Source: JAZOXB01 sp040096185 (GTDB taxonomy: Bacteria > Bacillota > Clostridia > Oscillospirales > Oscillospiraceae). Taken from it: a stretch of 64,000 bases of DNA. Position 1 is the stretch's first letter; each line of letters opens with the position of its first letter. This document shows positions 41,324 through 49,134 of this stretch, one piece after another. The stretch lies in NCBI RefSeq assembly GCF_040096185.1, contig NZ_JBBMFF010000244.1:1-64000 (forward strand), read 5' to 3'. The notes under the pieces were generated by a model. It had not been told where the DNA came from. It was given only the letters and a program-made list of their open reading frames with translations, and did no database searches. The position numbers were made by a program, and so were the translations under genes.

Positions 41324-41800
41324 TTACTGCATACCGGCCAAAAGGCTGAAGGTTTCGGGCATCTCGAAATCTTCAAAGGTGAAGTCCATATCTTCATCCA
41401 AGTATTCCGCATCAGCATCAAACTTGGCAAGCAAGCCGCCATCCATATTGCAATCCTTCAGGATCACGGTCTGACGGCCCACGGAAGAAGTGGGATCTTC
41501 ATTTGTCACCTGAATGTCAAAATAGACATCCTCGCCGGTGTCCTTATAACGCTTCATCAGCTCACGGAAGATGGAAGTGTTATAGTGGAAGGTGGCGGAA
41601 CCCGTACCCTTCCAGCCGGTGGCCTTATTGCCCTTGCCGGTCTTGCCCAAAATGGGAACTTCCGTTTTGTTCTTCTCAAAGTTGGCTTCAAGGTTGATAG
41701 CCTGCATGAAGTTGTAACGGTTATCCCCGATGGTCACGAAACATTCAGCCAAGGAAGCGGAAACAGCATCCTTGGCGTTCATGATGGTTCTATCTGCCAT
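41324..41800 (-). CDS. Tail tube protein (XkdM-like)
   Basis: 158 residues. The XkdM family start (ADRTIMNAKDAVSASLAECFVTIGDNRYNFMQAINLEA) and GWKGTGSATFHYNTSIFRELMKRY are diagnostic. It forms the inner tube of the contractile tail. It follows the sheath gene after 15 bases. Confidence 0.93.
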   Translation of the reverse strand: MADRTIMNAKDAVSASLAECFVTIGDNRYNFMQAINLEANFEKNKTEVPILGKTGKGNKATGWKGTGSATFHYNTSIFRELMKRYKDTGEDVYFDIQVTNEDPTSSVGRQTVILKDCNMDGGLLAKFDADAEYLDEDMDFTFEDFEMPETFSLLAGMQ

Positions 41801-41815
41801 GATGGTTGTACCTCC

Positions 41816-43132
41816 TTACTGAACATAGACGGTCATATAAAGCTGTTCCATAGCGTTCACGGGGGTCACATAATCAGTAACCACCACGGATTTCTTGGTA
41901 TCGCCCTTTTCAACCGTCACATTTTCGCCGCTGAAGTTCTCAATGGCCCGAATATCCTGAAGTTCCGTGTGGTGCTTCACAATATCGTTCCAAAGGGAAA
42001 TCCGGCCAGCGGCATCATTGGGAACCTTGCCAAGATACTTCTTGCCGAACAGAACGGCAATATCATTGGCGATCTGATCCAAAACTCGGATCGTCTGGTT
42101 GCTGGAAAAATCGCTGGACTTTTCATCCGTGATGGAAATGAAGCTGTTAATGTCAGTCAGGACACACACCGCTTCATCCACACGATGGAACATGAAGGAA
42201 CCTTCCTTGATCCCGTTTTCAAGCTGGGTCTGCGTGAAATCGGTGTCCACATCGTATTCACCATCATAGGTCATGTTGGTGGCGCTCTTATTGACCGCCG
42301 TGCCGCCGATCACACCCGTAACCCAAGGGATCAGGGCGGTGGAAGTCTTGTCGGAAGTCAGGCCGTTCTTGACGCTCACAACGCCTTCATAGTCGGCCAG
42401 CTTGCGGAAAAGAACCACCTGAAACTTCTTGCCCACATCATCACGCATACGCTTTGCGAAAGCCGCAAACAGGGCGGTGATGGTGGCCTTGCTCTCGGTG
42501 CAACCCATAGCGTTGAAGGTGTACGCTTCCGCCTGATCAAGATAGGTCTGATAGTCGGAATCGGCCACGGTGCCATTGGTGCCGCCCGTCAGGGGCAAGG
42601 AAGCGGTCAAGGAAAGGGTTCCGCTGGACTTCCAATCCAGATAGTCATTGGCCTTCAGGCCGGTGATAGCGGCCACACCTTCCTGAAGATCAACCTGAAC
42701 GGTTCCCAAGAAGGTTTCCACATCGAACAGGGGCTTCTGTTCGGTGCTGTTTTCATTGGCCGTGATCACAACCCGAAGATCATTGCCACGGGTGCCGGGG
42801 TATTTGGCCGTTGCGTAGGTGTTGGACGCTTTCACGCCGCTGGAACCAAGGCGGAAGAAATGAACGGTCTTGGCGTGAAGGAAGATTTCACGCATGGGCT
42901 TCAGTTCATCCGCCGTGTACGCATAGCCGAAAATCTTCTGACTGTTCTTGATGAAGTCAGCCTGTTCCACCGTGAAAATCTTGCCTTCAGGCCCCCAATT
43001 CATGGCAAGGGGGATGGTGACAATGCCACGGTCAGAAAGGGTGGCGCTTGCCTGCGCCACAGAAATGAAGTTGATATATGCACCGGGCAGAACCTTGTTC
43101 TGCACCAAGAAGGTGCCGCCGCCAAGGGCCAT
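41816..43132 (-). CDS. Tail sheath protein (XkdK-like)
   Basis: 438 residues forming the contractile sheath. The N-terminus PGAYINFISVAQASATLSDRGIVTIPLAMNWGPEG and the central GTRGNDLRVVI are typical of XkdK. The C-terminal sheath fold (GDTKKSVVVTDYVTPVNAMEQLYMTVYVQ) is complete. It shows that the prophage is a myovirus-type phage. Confidence 0.95.
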   Translation of the reverse strand: MALGGGTFLVQNKVLPGAYINFISVAQASATLSDRGIVTIPLAMNWGPEGKIFTVEQADFIKNSQKIFGYAYTADELKPMREIFLHAKTVHFFRLGSSGVKASNTYATAKYPGTRGNDLRVVITANENSTEQKPLFDVETFLGTVQVDLQEGVAAITGLKANDYLDWKSSGTLSLTASLPLTGGTNGTVADSDYQTYLDQAEAYTFNAMGCTESKATITALFAAFAKRMRDDVGKKFQVVLFRKLADYEGVVSVKNGLTSDKTSTALIPWVTGVIGGTAVNKSATNMTYDGEYDVDTDFTQTQLENGIKEGSFMFHRVDEAVCVLTDINSFISITDEKSSDFSSNQTIRVLDQIANDIAVLFGKKYLGKVPNDAAGRISLWNDIVKHHTELQDIRAIENFSGENVTVEKGDTKKSVVVTDYVTPVNAMEQLYMTVYVQ

Positions 43133-43143
43133 ATTAGTTCACC

Positions 43144-43338
43144 TTACCTTTCATAAAAATCTTTGATCAGCCCATCAATCTGATCATGGGTGTATTCCTT
43201 CCCATCTTCCAAAAGGATAGACAGCAGATCACGCCGGTTGGCGTAACGCCTGAAGGTCAACACTTTTTCTTTGGGGAATACCACCGGGGCCGTGATGGGC
43301 GGTTCCTGTGCGGTGGTGGCTTTCTTTCTGGTAGCCAT
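43144..43338 (-). CDS. Small conserved protein upstream of the sheath gene
   Basis: 64 residues: MATRKKATTAQEPPITAP, a flexible start, then a compact part (FRRYANRRDLLSILLEDGKEYTHDQIDGLIKDFYER). It occurs at this place in PBSX-like phages; no role is known to me. AAGGGTG precedes the ATG. Confidence 0.7.
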   Translation of the reverse strand: MATRKKATTAQEPPITAPVVFPKEKVLTFRRYANRRDLLSILLEDGKEYTHDQIDGLIKDFYER

Positions 43339-43342
43339 TCAA

Positions 43343-43771
43343 TCACCCTTTCTTTGGCTCCACATCCACATCCAAGGTTTCCATTGGGGTTTCCTCGGAC
43401 GGGCGGGATAGTGTCAGATTGAAGTTGACGAAGAAGTGAAGAACCCCATCTTCAACTTCATAACTCATGGAAGTTCCGTGAAGCACATCCCCATTGGGAA
43501 GGGTGATGAACTCCAAACATTCCATCAAATTCCCGGCCATAGTGAACAATTCAGCGTTGTTTCTCCCGCTGGTGGGAAAATAGTGAACATCCAGCGGATT
43601 CCGGTTCATGAACCGGTTCTTTTGCAACGGGGAAATGTCAGGCTTCAGAACGGCAATGAAAAAACAGGGTTCTTTGAAGCCCTGTTCCACATCATTCTGA
43701 TAGATTTTGTACCCGGCCCCAAAGGTGGCGTTCAGCTTCATGGAAACACCTTTGATGATTTCATTGATCAA
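43343..43771 (-). CDS. Phage tail terminator-like protein (DUF6838 type)
   Basis: 142 residues. FGAGYKIYQNDVEQGFKEPCFFIAVLKPDISPLQKNRFMNRNPLDVHYFP is a recognisable pattern of a family found between head-closure genes and the sheath gene; the position suggests the tail terminator. TTG start overlapping the gp10-like gene's stop. Confidence 0.75.
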   Translation of the reverse strand: MINEIIKGVSMKLNATFGAGYKIYQNDVEQGFKEPCFFIAVLKPDISPLQKNRFMNRNPLDVHYFPTSGRNNAELFTMAGNLMECLEFITLPNGDVLHGTSMSYEVEDGVLHFFVNFNLTLSRPSEETPMETLDVDVEPKKG

Positions 43772-44262
43772 CTGAACACCCCCTTCAAGGCTTCATACAA
43801 CATATCATTCAGGATGGACGGGGCCAAGGTTTTCACTTCCTGTTCGGAAATCGTCAGCATGAACCGCCCCTTCACCCAACTTGCCTTCAGGGTCTTACCC
43901 AAGGCGGGAACATAGCGCCCCGGCGTTTGCCGGTGGCCGTATTCCACATAGGACGCATATTCCAAGTTGTTGATGATGGTCACGGTGTACTGATCCCCAT
44001 GTTTTTCAATGGGAAGGATCGTCCACGCATCACGCAAGGAACCCCCGCTGTAACCGGCCCAATATTCCTGCTTGGCTTCATCCGTGGCATAGGACGGAAC
44101 CACGCCAACCGGGGTTCTTTTCTTCACCTTGTTCAGAAGAATTTGGGCAACCTTCTTGGCGGCATCCCGGCAAAGCCGATCCATGTCAACTTCCGAAAGC
44201 TGTTGAAGGCGTTCATCCAGCTTCTTCAGTTCCCGGTAATCACACCGGCCCCATCTTGCCAT
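43768..44262 (-). CDS. HK97 gp10-like neck protein
   Basis: 164 residues. LAKKVAQ-like helix (DAAKKVAQILLNKVKKRTPVGV), GGSLRDAW and NNLEYASYVEYGHR are the hallmarks of the gp10 family at the head-tail joint. The ATG at 44262 overlaps the upstream stop (TGATG), and GGGGGTGG lies before it. Confidence 0.88.
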   Translation of the reverse strand: MARWGRCDYRELKKLDERLQQLSEVDMDRLCRDAAKKVAQILLNKVKKRTPVGVVPSYATDEAKQEYWAGYSGGSLRDAWTILPIEKHGDQYTVTIINNLEYASYVEYGHRQTPGRYVPALGKTLKASWVKGRFMLTISEQEVKTLAPSILNDMLYEALKGVFS

Positions 44263-44633
44263 CAAGCCCACCCCCTGAAGGGTTCAAGCATGATTTCTTG
44301 ATGGTTGGAGAAAACGCCCGGTTCACCGGAACGGGAATAGGTGAAGGTTCGTTCCACATCATTTGGCCGGGTGACAATGATCTTGCATCCTGCGGGAACC
44401 TTCACATCCGGGGAAAGGAACAGCTTCACCACCTGTTGGGCGGTTGCCACTTCATCCCCATTGGTTGAAGTTAATGTTTCAAAAGACAACTTGCACGGCT
44501 GATCCTGAAGAAGCGGCTTTTCTTCAGAATCCGTCAGGTGGGTGACAGGATCGGTGACTTCCTCACGAATGAAGATAGAACACCGATCCTTCCACAACCG
44601 TTCCAAGGCGGTTCGCACGGCCTTATTCACCAT
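44262..44633 (-). CDS. Head-tail closure protein (YqbH-like)
   Basis: 123 residues, beta-rich; RCSIFIREEVTDPVTHLTDSEEKPLLQDQPCKLSFE and VTRPNDVERTFTYSRSGEPGVFSNHQEIML recall the YqbH/stopper family. It lies in the conserved order capsid-connector-stopper-gp10. Confidence 0.8.
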   Translation of the reverse strand: MVNKAVRTALERLWKDRCSIFIREEVTDPVTHLTDSEEKPLLQDQPCKLSFETLTSTNGDEVATAQQVVKLFLSPDVKVPAGCKIIVTRPNDVERTFTYSRSGEPGVFSNHQEIMLEPFRGWA

Positions 44634-45007
44634 ACCAACCGCCTATAACGGTAGATTTCACCAATGCGCCCGTTGATCAGATAATCAATCAGGCTGTTCA
44701 ACCTCTGTTCAGGGGTTGAACTACCTTCACCAAGGGCAAAGGTAATGTTGGTGTCACCTTCCTGAATGGATTTCACCGCCGCATCCAAATCAAACCCTTC
44801 AAGCTGTCCAGAACACTTCTTCATGTTCAGGTATTCGCCCACGGCCATAGAAACGGCCAGACTTTCCAACCCCTCCGGGATTTCGGAAAGGTTGGAAAGA
44901 TTTTTGATCCGCCATTGAACATTGGTCAAAACCATATCCAACAACGGATCATCAGCGGCCCCCGCCACGCCAAGGGCCGTTAGCATTGCAACCGCTTTAT
45001 CACGCAA
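44627..45007 (-). CDS. Head-tail connector (YqbG/gp6-like adaptor)
   Basis: 126 residues, helical: VAMLTALGVAGAADDPLLDMVLTNVQWRIKN fits gp6-like adaptors, which bind beneath the portal. TTG start with AAAGGCGG upstream. Overlaps the next gene by seven bases. Confidence 0.8.
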   Translation of the reverse strand: MRDKAVAMLTALGVAGAADDPLLDMVLTNVQWRIKNLSNLSEIPEGLESLAVSMAVGEYLNMKKCSGQLEGFDLDAAVKSIQEGDTNITFALGEGSSTPEQRLNSLIDYLINGRIGEIYRYRRLVW

Positions 45008-45025
45008 CGGGGTTCACCGCCTTTC

Positions 45026-45946
45026 TTACGCCGCCGTGATTTCGTACCAACCCTTGGTCTTGGGGTTGTCACCGGAACCGGGCGTGACCTTCACATAGCC
45101 GATACCGGAAGCGGCGTAATAGGTCTTGTCGCTGGAAACCGTGGTGTCAGCGGTGACAGCGGCGGAACCGGTGATGATCTTCACCGCCTTGGCTTCATTG
45201 GTCATAGCCGCAAGGTAATACTTGCGGGAATAAACCGTGTTGCGGCGGATGTTGCCTTCACGCTCCTGTTCCACTTCCGTACCCTTCTTATTGAACAGGG
45301 TAACAGCTTCCTTGGTGGCAATGACCACCTTGCCGGTTTCGGCGTTCTTCTTGGTGTAGATGTTGATACCGCCCACGGTGCCAACATAGCCCTGCTTGGC
45401 GTATGCTTCCACATACTTCAGATCGTCCTTCAGGGCCTTACGAAGTTTCGCCATATCAGCGGGGTTGACGAAGCCGAAGATGGTCACACCTTCAAGGTTT
45501 TCCAGATTCAGCATGGCCGCACCATCCACAAAGGCATCAAAGCCAAGGGCGGTGGTCACGATGGTCATGGTGGCCTCGTTGAAAGCGCCGAAAATGTCAG
45601 CGTTCACGGTGTTGAACATATCCGTACCAGCGTGACGGGTGCCGGTGGTGATCACCATGGGATCGGTCATGGCTTCCTCGTCATAATACTGGAAGCGGTT
45701 CTGTGCCATCTGAATCCGGTATTCCTTTTCGGTGTAACCGGCTTCAATGGTCTTGGTGTTGCCAACACCCATAGCCAGCTTTTCGGTGCCATCGGTGGCC
45801 TTGTACTTGTGAATCTTGCGAACCATACCAGCAACGCCGGTCAGGTTGTTGTCCACGGTGCAAAACTGCTGAAGATCAAGGTGGCTCTGGTACTGATCTT
45901 CAATTTCGTTGGACAGGAAAAAGTTATCGTAGCAAGTGTTTGCCAT
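45026..45946 (-). CDS. Major capsid protein
   Basis: 306 residues that build the shell. HK97-like fold signals: N-arm and E-loop region (YDNFFLSNEIEDQYQSHLDLQQF, ATDGTEKLAMGVGNTKTIEAGYTEKEY) and the P and A domains. The last 45 residues (ITGSAAVTADTTVSSDKTYYAASGIGYVKV to the end) look like an added surface domain. It lies between scaffold and connector. Confidence 0.9.
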   Translation of the reverse strand: MANTCYDNFFLSNEIEDQYQSHLDLQQFCTVDNNLTGVAGMVRKIHKYKATDGTEKLAMGVGNTKTIEAGYTEKEYRIQMAQNRFQYYDEEAMTDPMVITTGTRHAGTDMFNTVNADIFGAFNEATMTIVTTALGFDAFVDGAAMLNLENLEGVTIFGFVNPADMAKLRKALKDDLKYVEAYAKQGYVGTVGGINIYTKKNAETGKVVIATKEAVTLFNKKGTEVEQEREGNIRRNTVYSRKYYLAAMTNEAKAVKIITGSAAVTADTTVSSDKTYYAASGIGYVKVTPGSGDNPKTKGWYEITAA

Positions 45947-46572
45947 TACTCATTACCTCCATAAAGTTCTTTGTATTCGTCAGGATGGTTGACGGAATAA
46001 TTGTAGCGGTCAATAGGGGTCATGGCCTTCAGCTTTTCAAGGGTCATGCCGCCTTCAGCGCCATCACCCTTTTCAGCGGATTTGGCCCCCTTGAACTTGG
46101 TGCCGGTGGACTTCTCAAAAAGAAAAGCCGTGTCCTTGCCTTCCACCAGCTTCTTGACTTCATCATCAAGGCCCTTGACGGTTCCATCCTCCGCCAATTC
46201 AGCCTTACCGATGAAATCAACCAACAGCGCCTTAACAGCGGTGTTGTTCTTGGCCTTGGCTCCGGTCAATGCCATATCAACGGCGTTGCCAATCTTCAAT
46301 GCCTTCATTTCGGCTTCATGGGCCTTCTTCTGGTTGGCGTTATCGGTCTGAAGCTGGGTAATCTGATCCTGAAGCGCCTTGGTGTCGCCTGTGGACTTCT
46401 TCAGCGTTTCAAGCTGGGTGTCACGCTCTTTGATCGTGTTCTTTGCGTTGGTCAGTTCGGTGTTGACCTCATTGAAGCGGCTTTTGGTGACGAAGGAACC
46501 GTTTAGGCCCTCCATGACCTTGTTGGCCTGTTCCTCGGTCAAGCCCCATTCCAGCAGTTTTTCCTTTGTCAT
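45946..46572 (-). CDS. Capsid scaffold protein (GP20-type)
   Basis: 208 residues, very helical and charged. A long coiled coil (RFNEVNTELTNAKNTIKERDTQLETLKKSTGDTKALQDQITQLQ) and the C-terminal capsid-binding helix match phage GP20 scaffolds. ATG at 46572 follows GGAGG by eight bases. It is needed for shell assembly. Confidence 0.88.
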   Translation of the reverse strand: MTKEKLLEWGLTEEQANKVMEGLNGSFVTKSRFNEVNTELTNAKNTIKERDTQLETLKKSTGDTKALQDQITQLQTDNANQKKAHEAEMKALKIGNAVDMALTGAKAKNNTAVKALLVDFIGKAELAEDGTVKGLDDEVKKLVEGKDTAFLFEKSTGTKFKGAKSAEKGDGAEGGMTLEKLKAMTPIDRYNYSVNHPDEYKELYGGNE

Positions 46573-46670
46573 AGTGATAACCTCCAAATCCTTTTTTACC
46601 GTGGGTTAGGAACCACGATTTCATTTAGATTTCTGTTTACCGCCCACAAATCCAAAACGGCGATGGTATG

Positions 46671-46703
46671 AAAAAACCACCACCGGCCAAAGGCCGGGGT
46701 GGT
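46671..46703 (-). terminator. Terminator before the scaffold and capsid genes
   Basis: On the minus strand a GGCC-centred stem (ACCACCCCGGCC with GGCCGGTGGTGGT, AAA/TTT loop) is followed by six Ts. It separates the portal/head-protein transcript from the scaffold-capsid transcript, which may need its own promoter in 46587-46670. Confidence 0.75.
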
Positions 46704-46710
46704 CAGATCA

Positions 46711-46875
46711 TCAATATAGGGATTTTTCATCCAGTTCAGGTGGTCGGTAAGGGGTTCCCTTATCCAAACAATCTTGAATAATGGCTTCCACTTCCGCTTC
46801 CTCGACACCCATCAGGGCGAACAGGGGGAAGTTCTCATGAAATCGTTCAAGATATTGTTCAATCAGTTCAGCCAT
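46711..46875 (-). CDS. Small acidic phage protein
   Basis: 54 residues, MAELIEQYLERFHENFPLF onward, with many acids. AAAGGGG nine to ten bases before the ATG at 46875. No family is recognised; it lies between the head protein and the terminator. Confidence 0.55.
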   Translation of the reverse strand: MAELIEQYLERFHENFPLFALMGVEEAEVEAIIQDCLDKGTPYRPPELDEKSLY

Positions 46876-46889
46876 TTTCAACACCCCTT

Positions 46890-48779
46890 TCACGGCTGAT
46901 TTGCAATCACCTTCAACATATCTTCATACATGGCATAGGACTTGGGAAGATATTTCTTGATTGTTGCCAAACTTTCCGGGGAAGTCATGGTTGCGGAAGT
47001 CATTTCCGCAAAGGCTTCAGTTCCAAGGCCCCAATCAATCCCGTTGTAAGTTCGGGTTGTCCAGTAGGAACCACCACCATGACCAATGCCACAGCGGATT
47101 TTTCCACGGGTGGCCCCTTCCAATATATCAGAAAGATCACCGTACTGCAATGGGGTCAATGCCTTCACTTCCGCTTGAACGGCGGCATAGGCATAAGATT
47201 TTTTTGCCTTGAACCCACCATACTTGATGTAATAATCAGCGGTAGTTTGCGACATCCAGCCTTTTTGTACCCAATACGGGAAATCATCTTTATGGGCCTT
47301 CATGTCAGCAAGAACCCGATCCACCCAATCATTCACTTCATCCTTGATGGTTTGGGGAAAAGCCCCGCCCTTGTAAGTAGAAGAAAAATGCCATTGACCA
47401 TTCGGGGTTCCAAGCTGTGCCGCAAGCCCATCAATAGCATGGCCGCTTTCATGGAAGGTGGTTGCGTAAGGGGCGCTCCAAGAACGGCCTTTAGAATCGG
47501 CATCAATATTCACATAAATATTTTTGCCTTGGCAATATGCGCCGCCTTGATGGTCAGCCTTTGCAACCTTGATTTGGTTTTCATACTTATCCCAAGCGGC
47601 CTGAAGGTCAGAACTTTGGCAAGCGTCCACACGATCACGAATCTGATCATAATGGTCTTTGCCGAACTTCTTTCCAAACTCGGTGTTGTAGTCACGAAGC
47701 GTTTTGGCAACACCGGCCCCGGTTGCAACGGTCAAGCCAGCCTTGGAACCGCCGTTCACGAAGGTCTGAACCCAATCAGCATATTTCATGTTGGCGGGAA
47801 CATAGTACACATCCCCATCAGCGTTCCGGGCGGCTCTTTCTCCGGCATACTTGGGATCAATGGCCGGGGCCGTAGTTCCTCGACAGTTGGGATGGAACGG
47901 CGGCACGGTCACACCGGGTTCATATTGGGAAATGGGGATCACCTTACCATCAAGCCCACCACAAATGGAACAGGTATGGGAATCCAGCGTTTCAATGATT
48001 TCCACCATTTCAACATCCAAATCCTTGTAACATTCCTTGGTGGCAACGGCGTTGAAATAGGTGGTTTCAGTATTAACCAACCGCCCCGCCTTATACCGAT
48101 GAACCCCGAACTGCTTCTGAATGGCTGTGGTGATCTTGGATGGGGAATCACCCCGAAGAAGCCCTTGCGTCAGGCTCTTACTGACCGAACCCACCAGATC
48201 ATTCTTGTTCAGCCAACAGCGATCCCGGAAGGTTCGCCCGTCCGTTGTCCAAGGCTTTGAAAGCAAGGTTTCAAGTTTCTTCTGATCCAGCCCGGTAATA
48301 TCCCAACCAAGGCCCACACCCTTCTGAACCTCAAAAGCCGTGTGGGTATAGCCATTGCCCACAACCTTCTTCAATAGGGCATCCAGACTATCAACCTGAT
48401 TGCCGTACAGCAATTCAAGCTGTTGCTGAATACCTGTCTGAACAGCTTCAAGGCGGGAAATGTGGAACCGGGCAGACGCATTTTCCAGCTTCTTCAGCCA
48501 TGCCGCATCCAACCCGGCCTGTTCACCGATCTTGATATACTGTTCAACGCTCCAATGAAATTCTTCAAGCTGTCCAGCGGTCAGCCATTTCCGGGCATCG
48601 GTCAGGCTGATTTGGTTGTTCACCGCAAAACGGGCATACCAGCTTTCAATTTCCTTCTGAACGGAACGCTGTGCATCCAAATACAATTCTTCCATGCCCT
48701 GAATAGTCTTTTGGGCTTCTCTGTGGGCGCTGTCCTCCAAGATGGAAAACCGCCCACGCCAATAATCCGCATTTCTCAT
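46890..48779 (-). CDS. Minor head protein (SPP1 gp7/Mu F-like) fused to a metalloprotease-like domain
   Basis: 629 residues. Residues 1-320 are a head morphogenesis domain, ending with HTCSICGGLDGKVIPISQY...PPFHPNCRGTTAP, the usual Cys/His end of Mu F proteins. The C-terminal 200 residues hold a zincin-like motif HESGH near 443 (TTFHESGHAIDGLAAQLG) and a possible third ligand in GTEAFAEMT near 588-592. The protease may be released or injected, or may cut head proteins. The ATG at 48779 has GGAGG eight bases upstream; the longer frame reads through a tRNA. Confidence 0.85.
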   Translation of the reverse strand: MRNADYWRGRFSILEDSAHREAQKTIQGMEELYLDAQRSVQKEIESWYARFAVNNQISLTDARKWLTAGQLEEFHWSVEQYIKIGEQAGLDAAWLKKLENASARFHISRLEAVQTGIQQQLELLYGNQVDSLDALLKKVVGNGYTHTAFEVQKGVGLGWDITGLDQKKLETLLSKPWTTDGRTFRDRCWLNKNDLVGSVSKSLTQGLLRGDSPSKITTAIQKQFGVHRYKAGRLVNTETTYFNAVATKECYKDLDVEMVEIIETLDSHTCSICGGLDGKVIPISQYEPGVTVPPFHPNCRGTTAPAIDPKYAGERAARNADGDVYYVPANMKYADWVQTFVNGGSKAGLTVATGAGVAKTLRDYNTEFGKKFGKDHYDQIRDRVDACQSSDLQAAWDKYENQIKVAKADHQGGAYCQGKNIYVNIDADSKGRSWSAPYATTFHESGHAIDGLAAQLGTPNGQWHFSSTYKGGAFPQTIKDEVNDWVDRVLADMKAHKDDFPYWVQKGWMSQTTADYYIKYGGFKAKKSYAYAAVQAEVKALTPLQYGDLSDILEGATRGKIRCGIGHGGGSYWTTRTYNGIDWGLGTEAFAEMTSATMTSPESLATIKKYLPKSYAMYEDMLKVIANQP

Positions 48780-48804
48780 GGGCCGTTCCTCCAATCCTGA
48801 AAAA

Positions 48805-48890
48805 TGGTGCTGAAGGTGGGATTTGAACCCACACGCCTTGCGGCAACGGATTTTGAATCCGCCGTGTCTGCCTATTCCATCCACTTCAGC
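48805..48890 (-). tRNA. tRNA-Leu(CAA), phage-encoded
   Basis: The acceptor GCTGAAG pairs with CTTCAGC, followed by A and an encoded CCA. The anticodon loop is TTCAAAA (CAA). The variable arm is long (TTGCCGCAAGGCGTGT region), as for a class II tRNA, and the T arm is GTGGG-TTCAAAT-CCCAC. It lies inside the late operon just ahead of the minor head gene. Confidence 0.93.
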
Positions 48891-48957
48891 AAATAAGACT
48901 TCCCCATCAGGGCTGAAGGCCCCGCAAGCATTTTCAGCCAAGTCCAACAGGGAAGCA

Positions 48958-49032
48958 TGGTAGCCCGTGCCGGGATCGAACCGGCGTTACCGCCGTGAAA
49001 GGGCGGTGTCTTAACCGCTTGACTAACGGGCC
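48958..49032 (-). tRNA. tRNA-Glu(TTC), phage-encoded
   Basis: The acceptor GGCCCGT pairs with ACGGGCT (G-T at the first pair), then A and an encoded CCA. The anticodon arm is CCGCC-CTTTCAC-GGCGG with anticodon TTC. T arm GCCGG-TTCGATC-CCGGC. Transcribed with the portal and head genes. It reads GAA and GAG. Confidence 0.93.
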
Positions 49033-49134
49033 ATGATGGGCCGGGGAAGGGAATTTCACCCTTTGGCGGGTAGGAGTAATAGCACCCCGCCACACTCAAG
49101 GTCTGCCCCGGCATATATTGTGAAACGGCGGGGG

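Noticed and set aside
46596..46808. A 70-codon minus-strand frame over the terminator before the scaffold gene
   Set aside because: It covers the terminator, overlaps the better-supported small gene at 46711-46875 and has no ribosome site.
49037..49112. A third tRNA next to tRNA-Glu on the minus strand
   Set aside because: A 7-bp acceptor-like stem and a 5-bp T-arm-like stem exist, but no proper D arm or anticodon arm with a 7-base loop can be drawn. At most a decayed tRNA.
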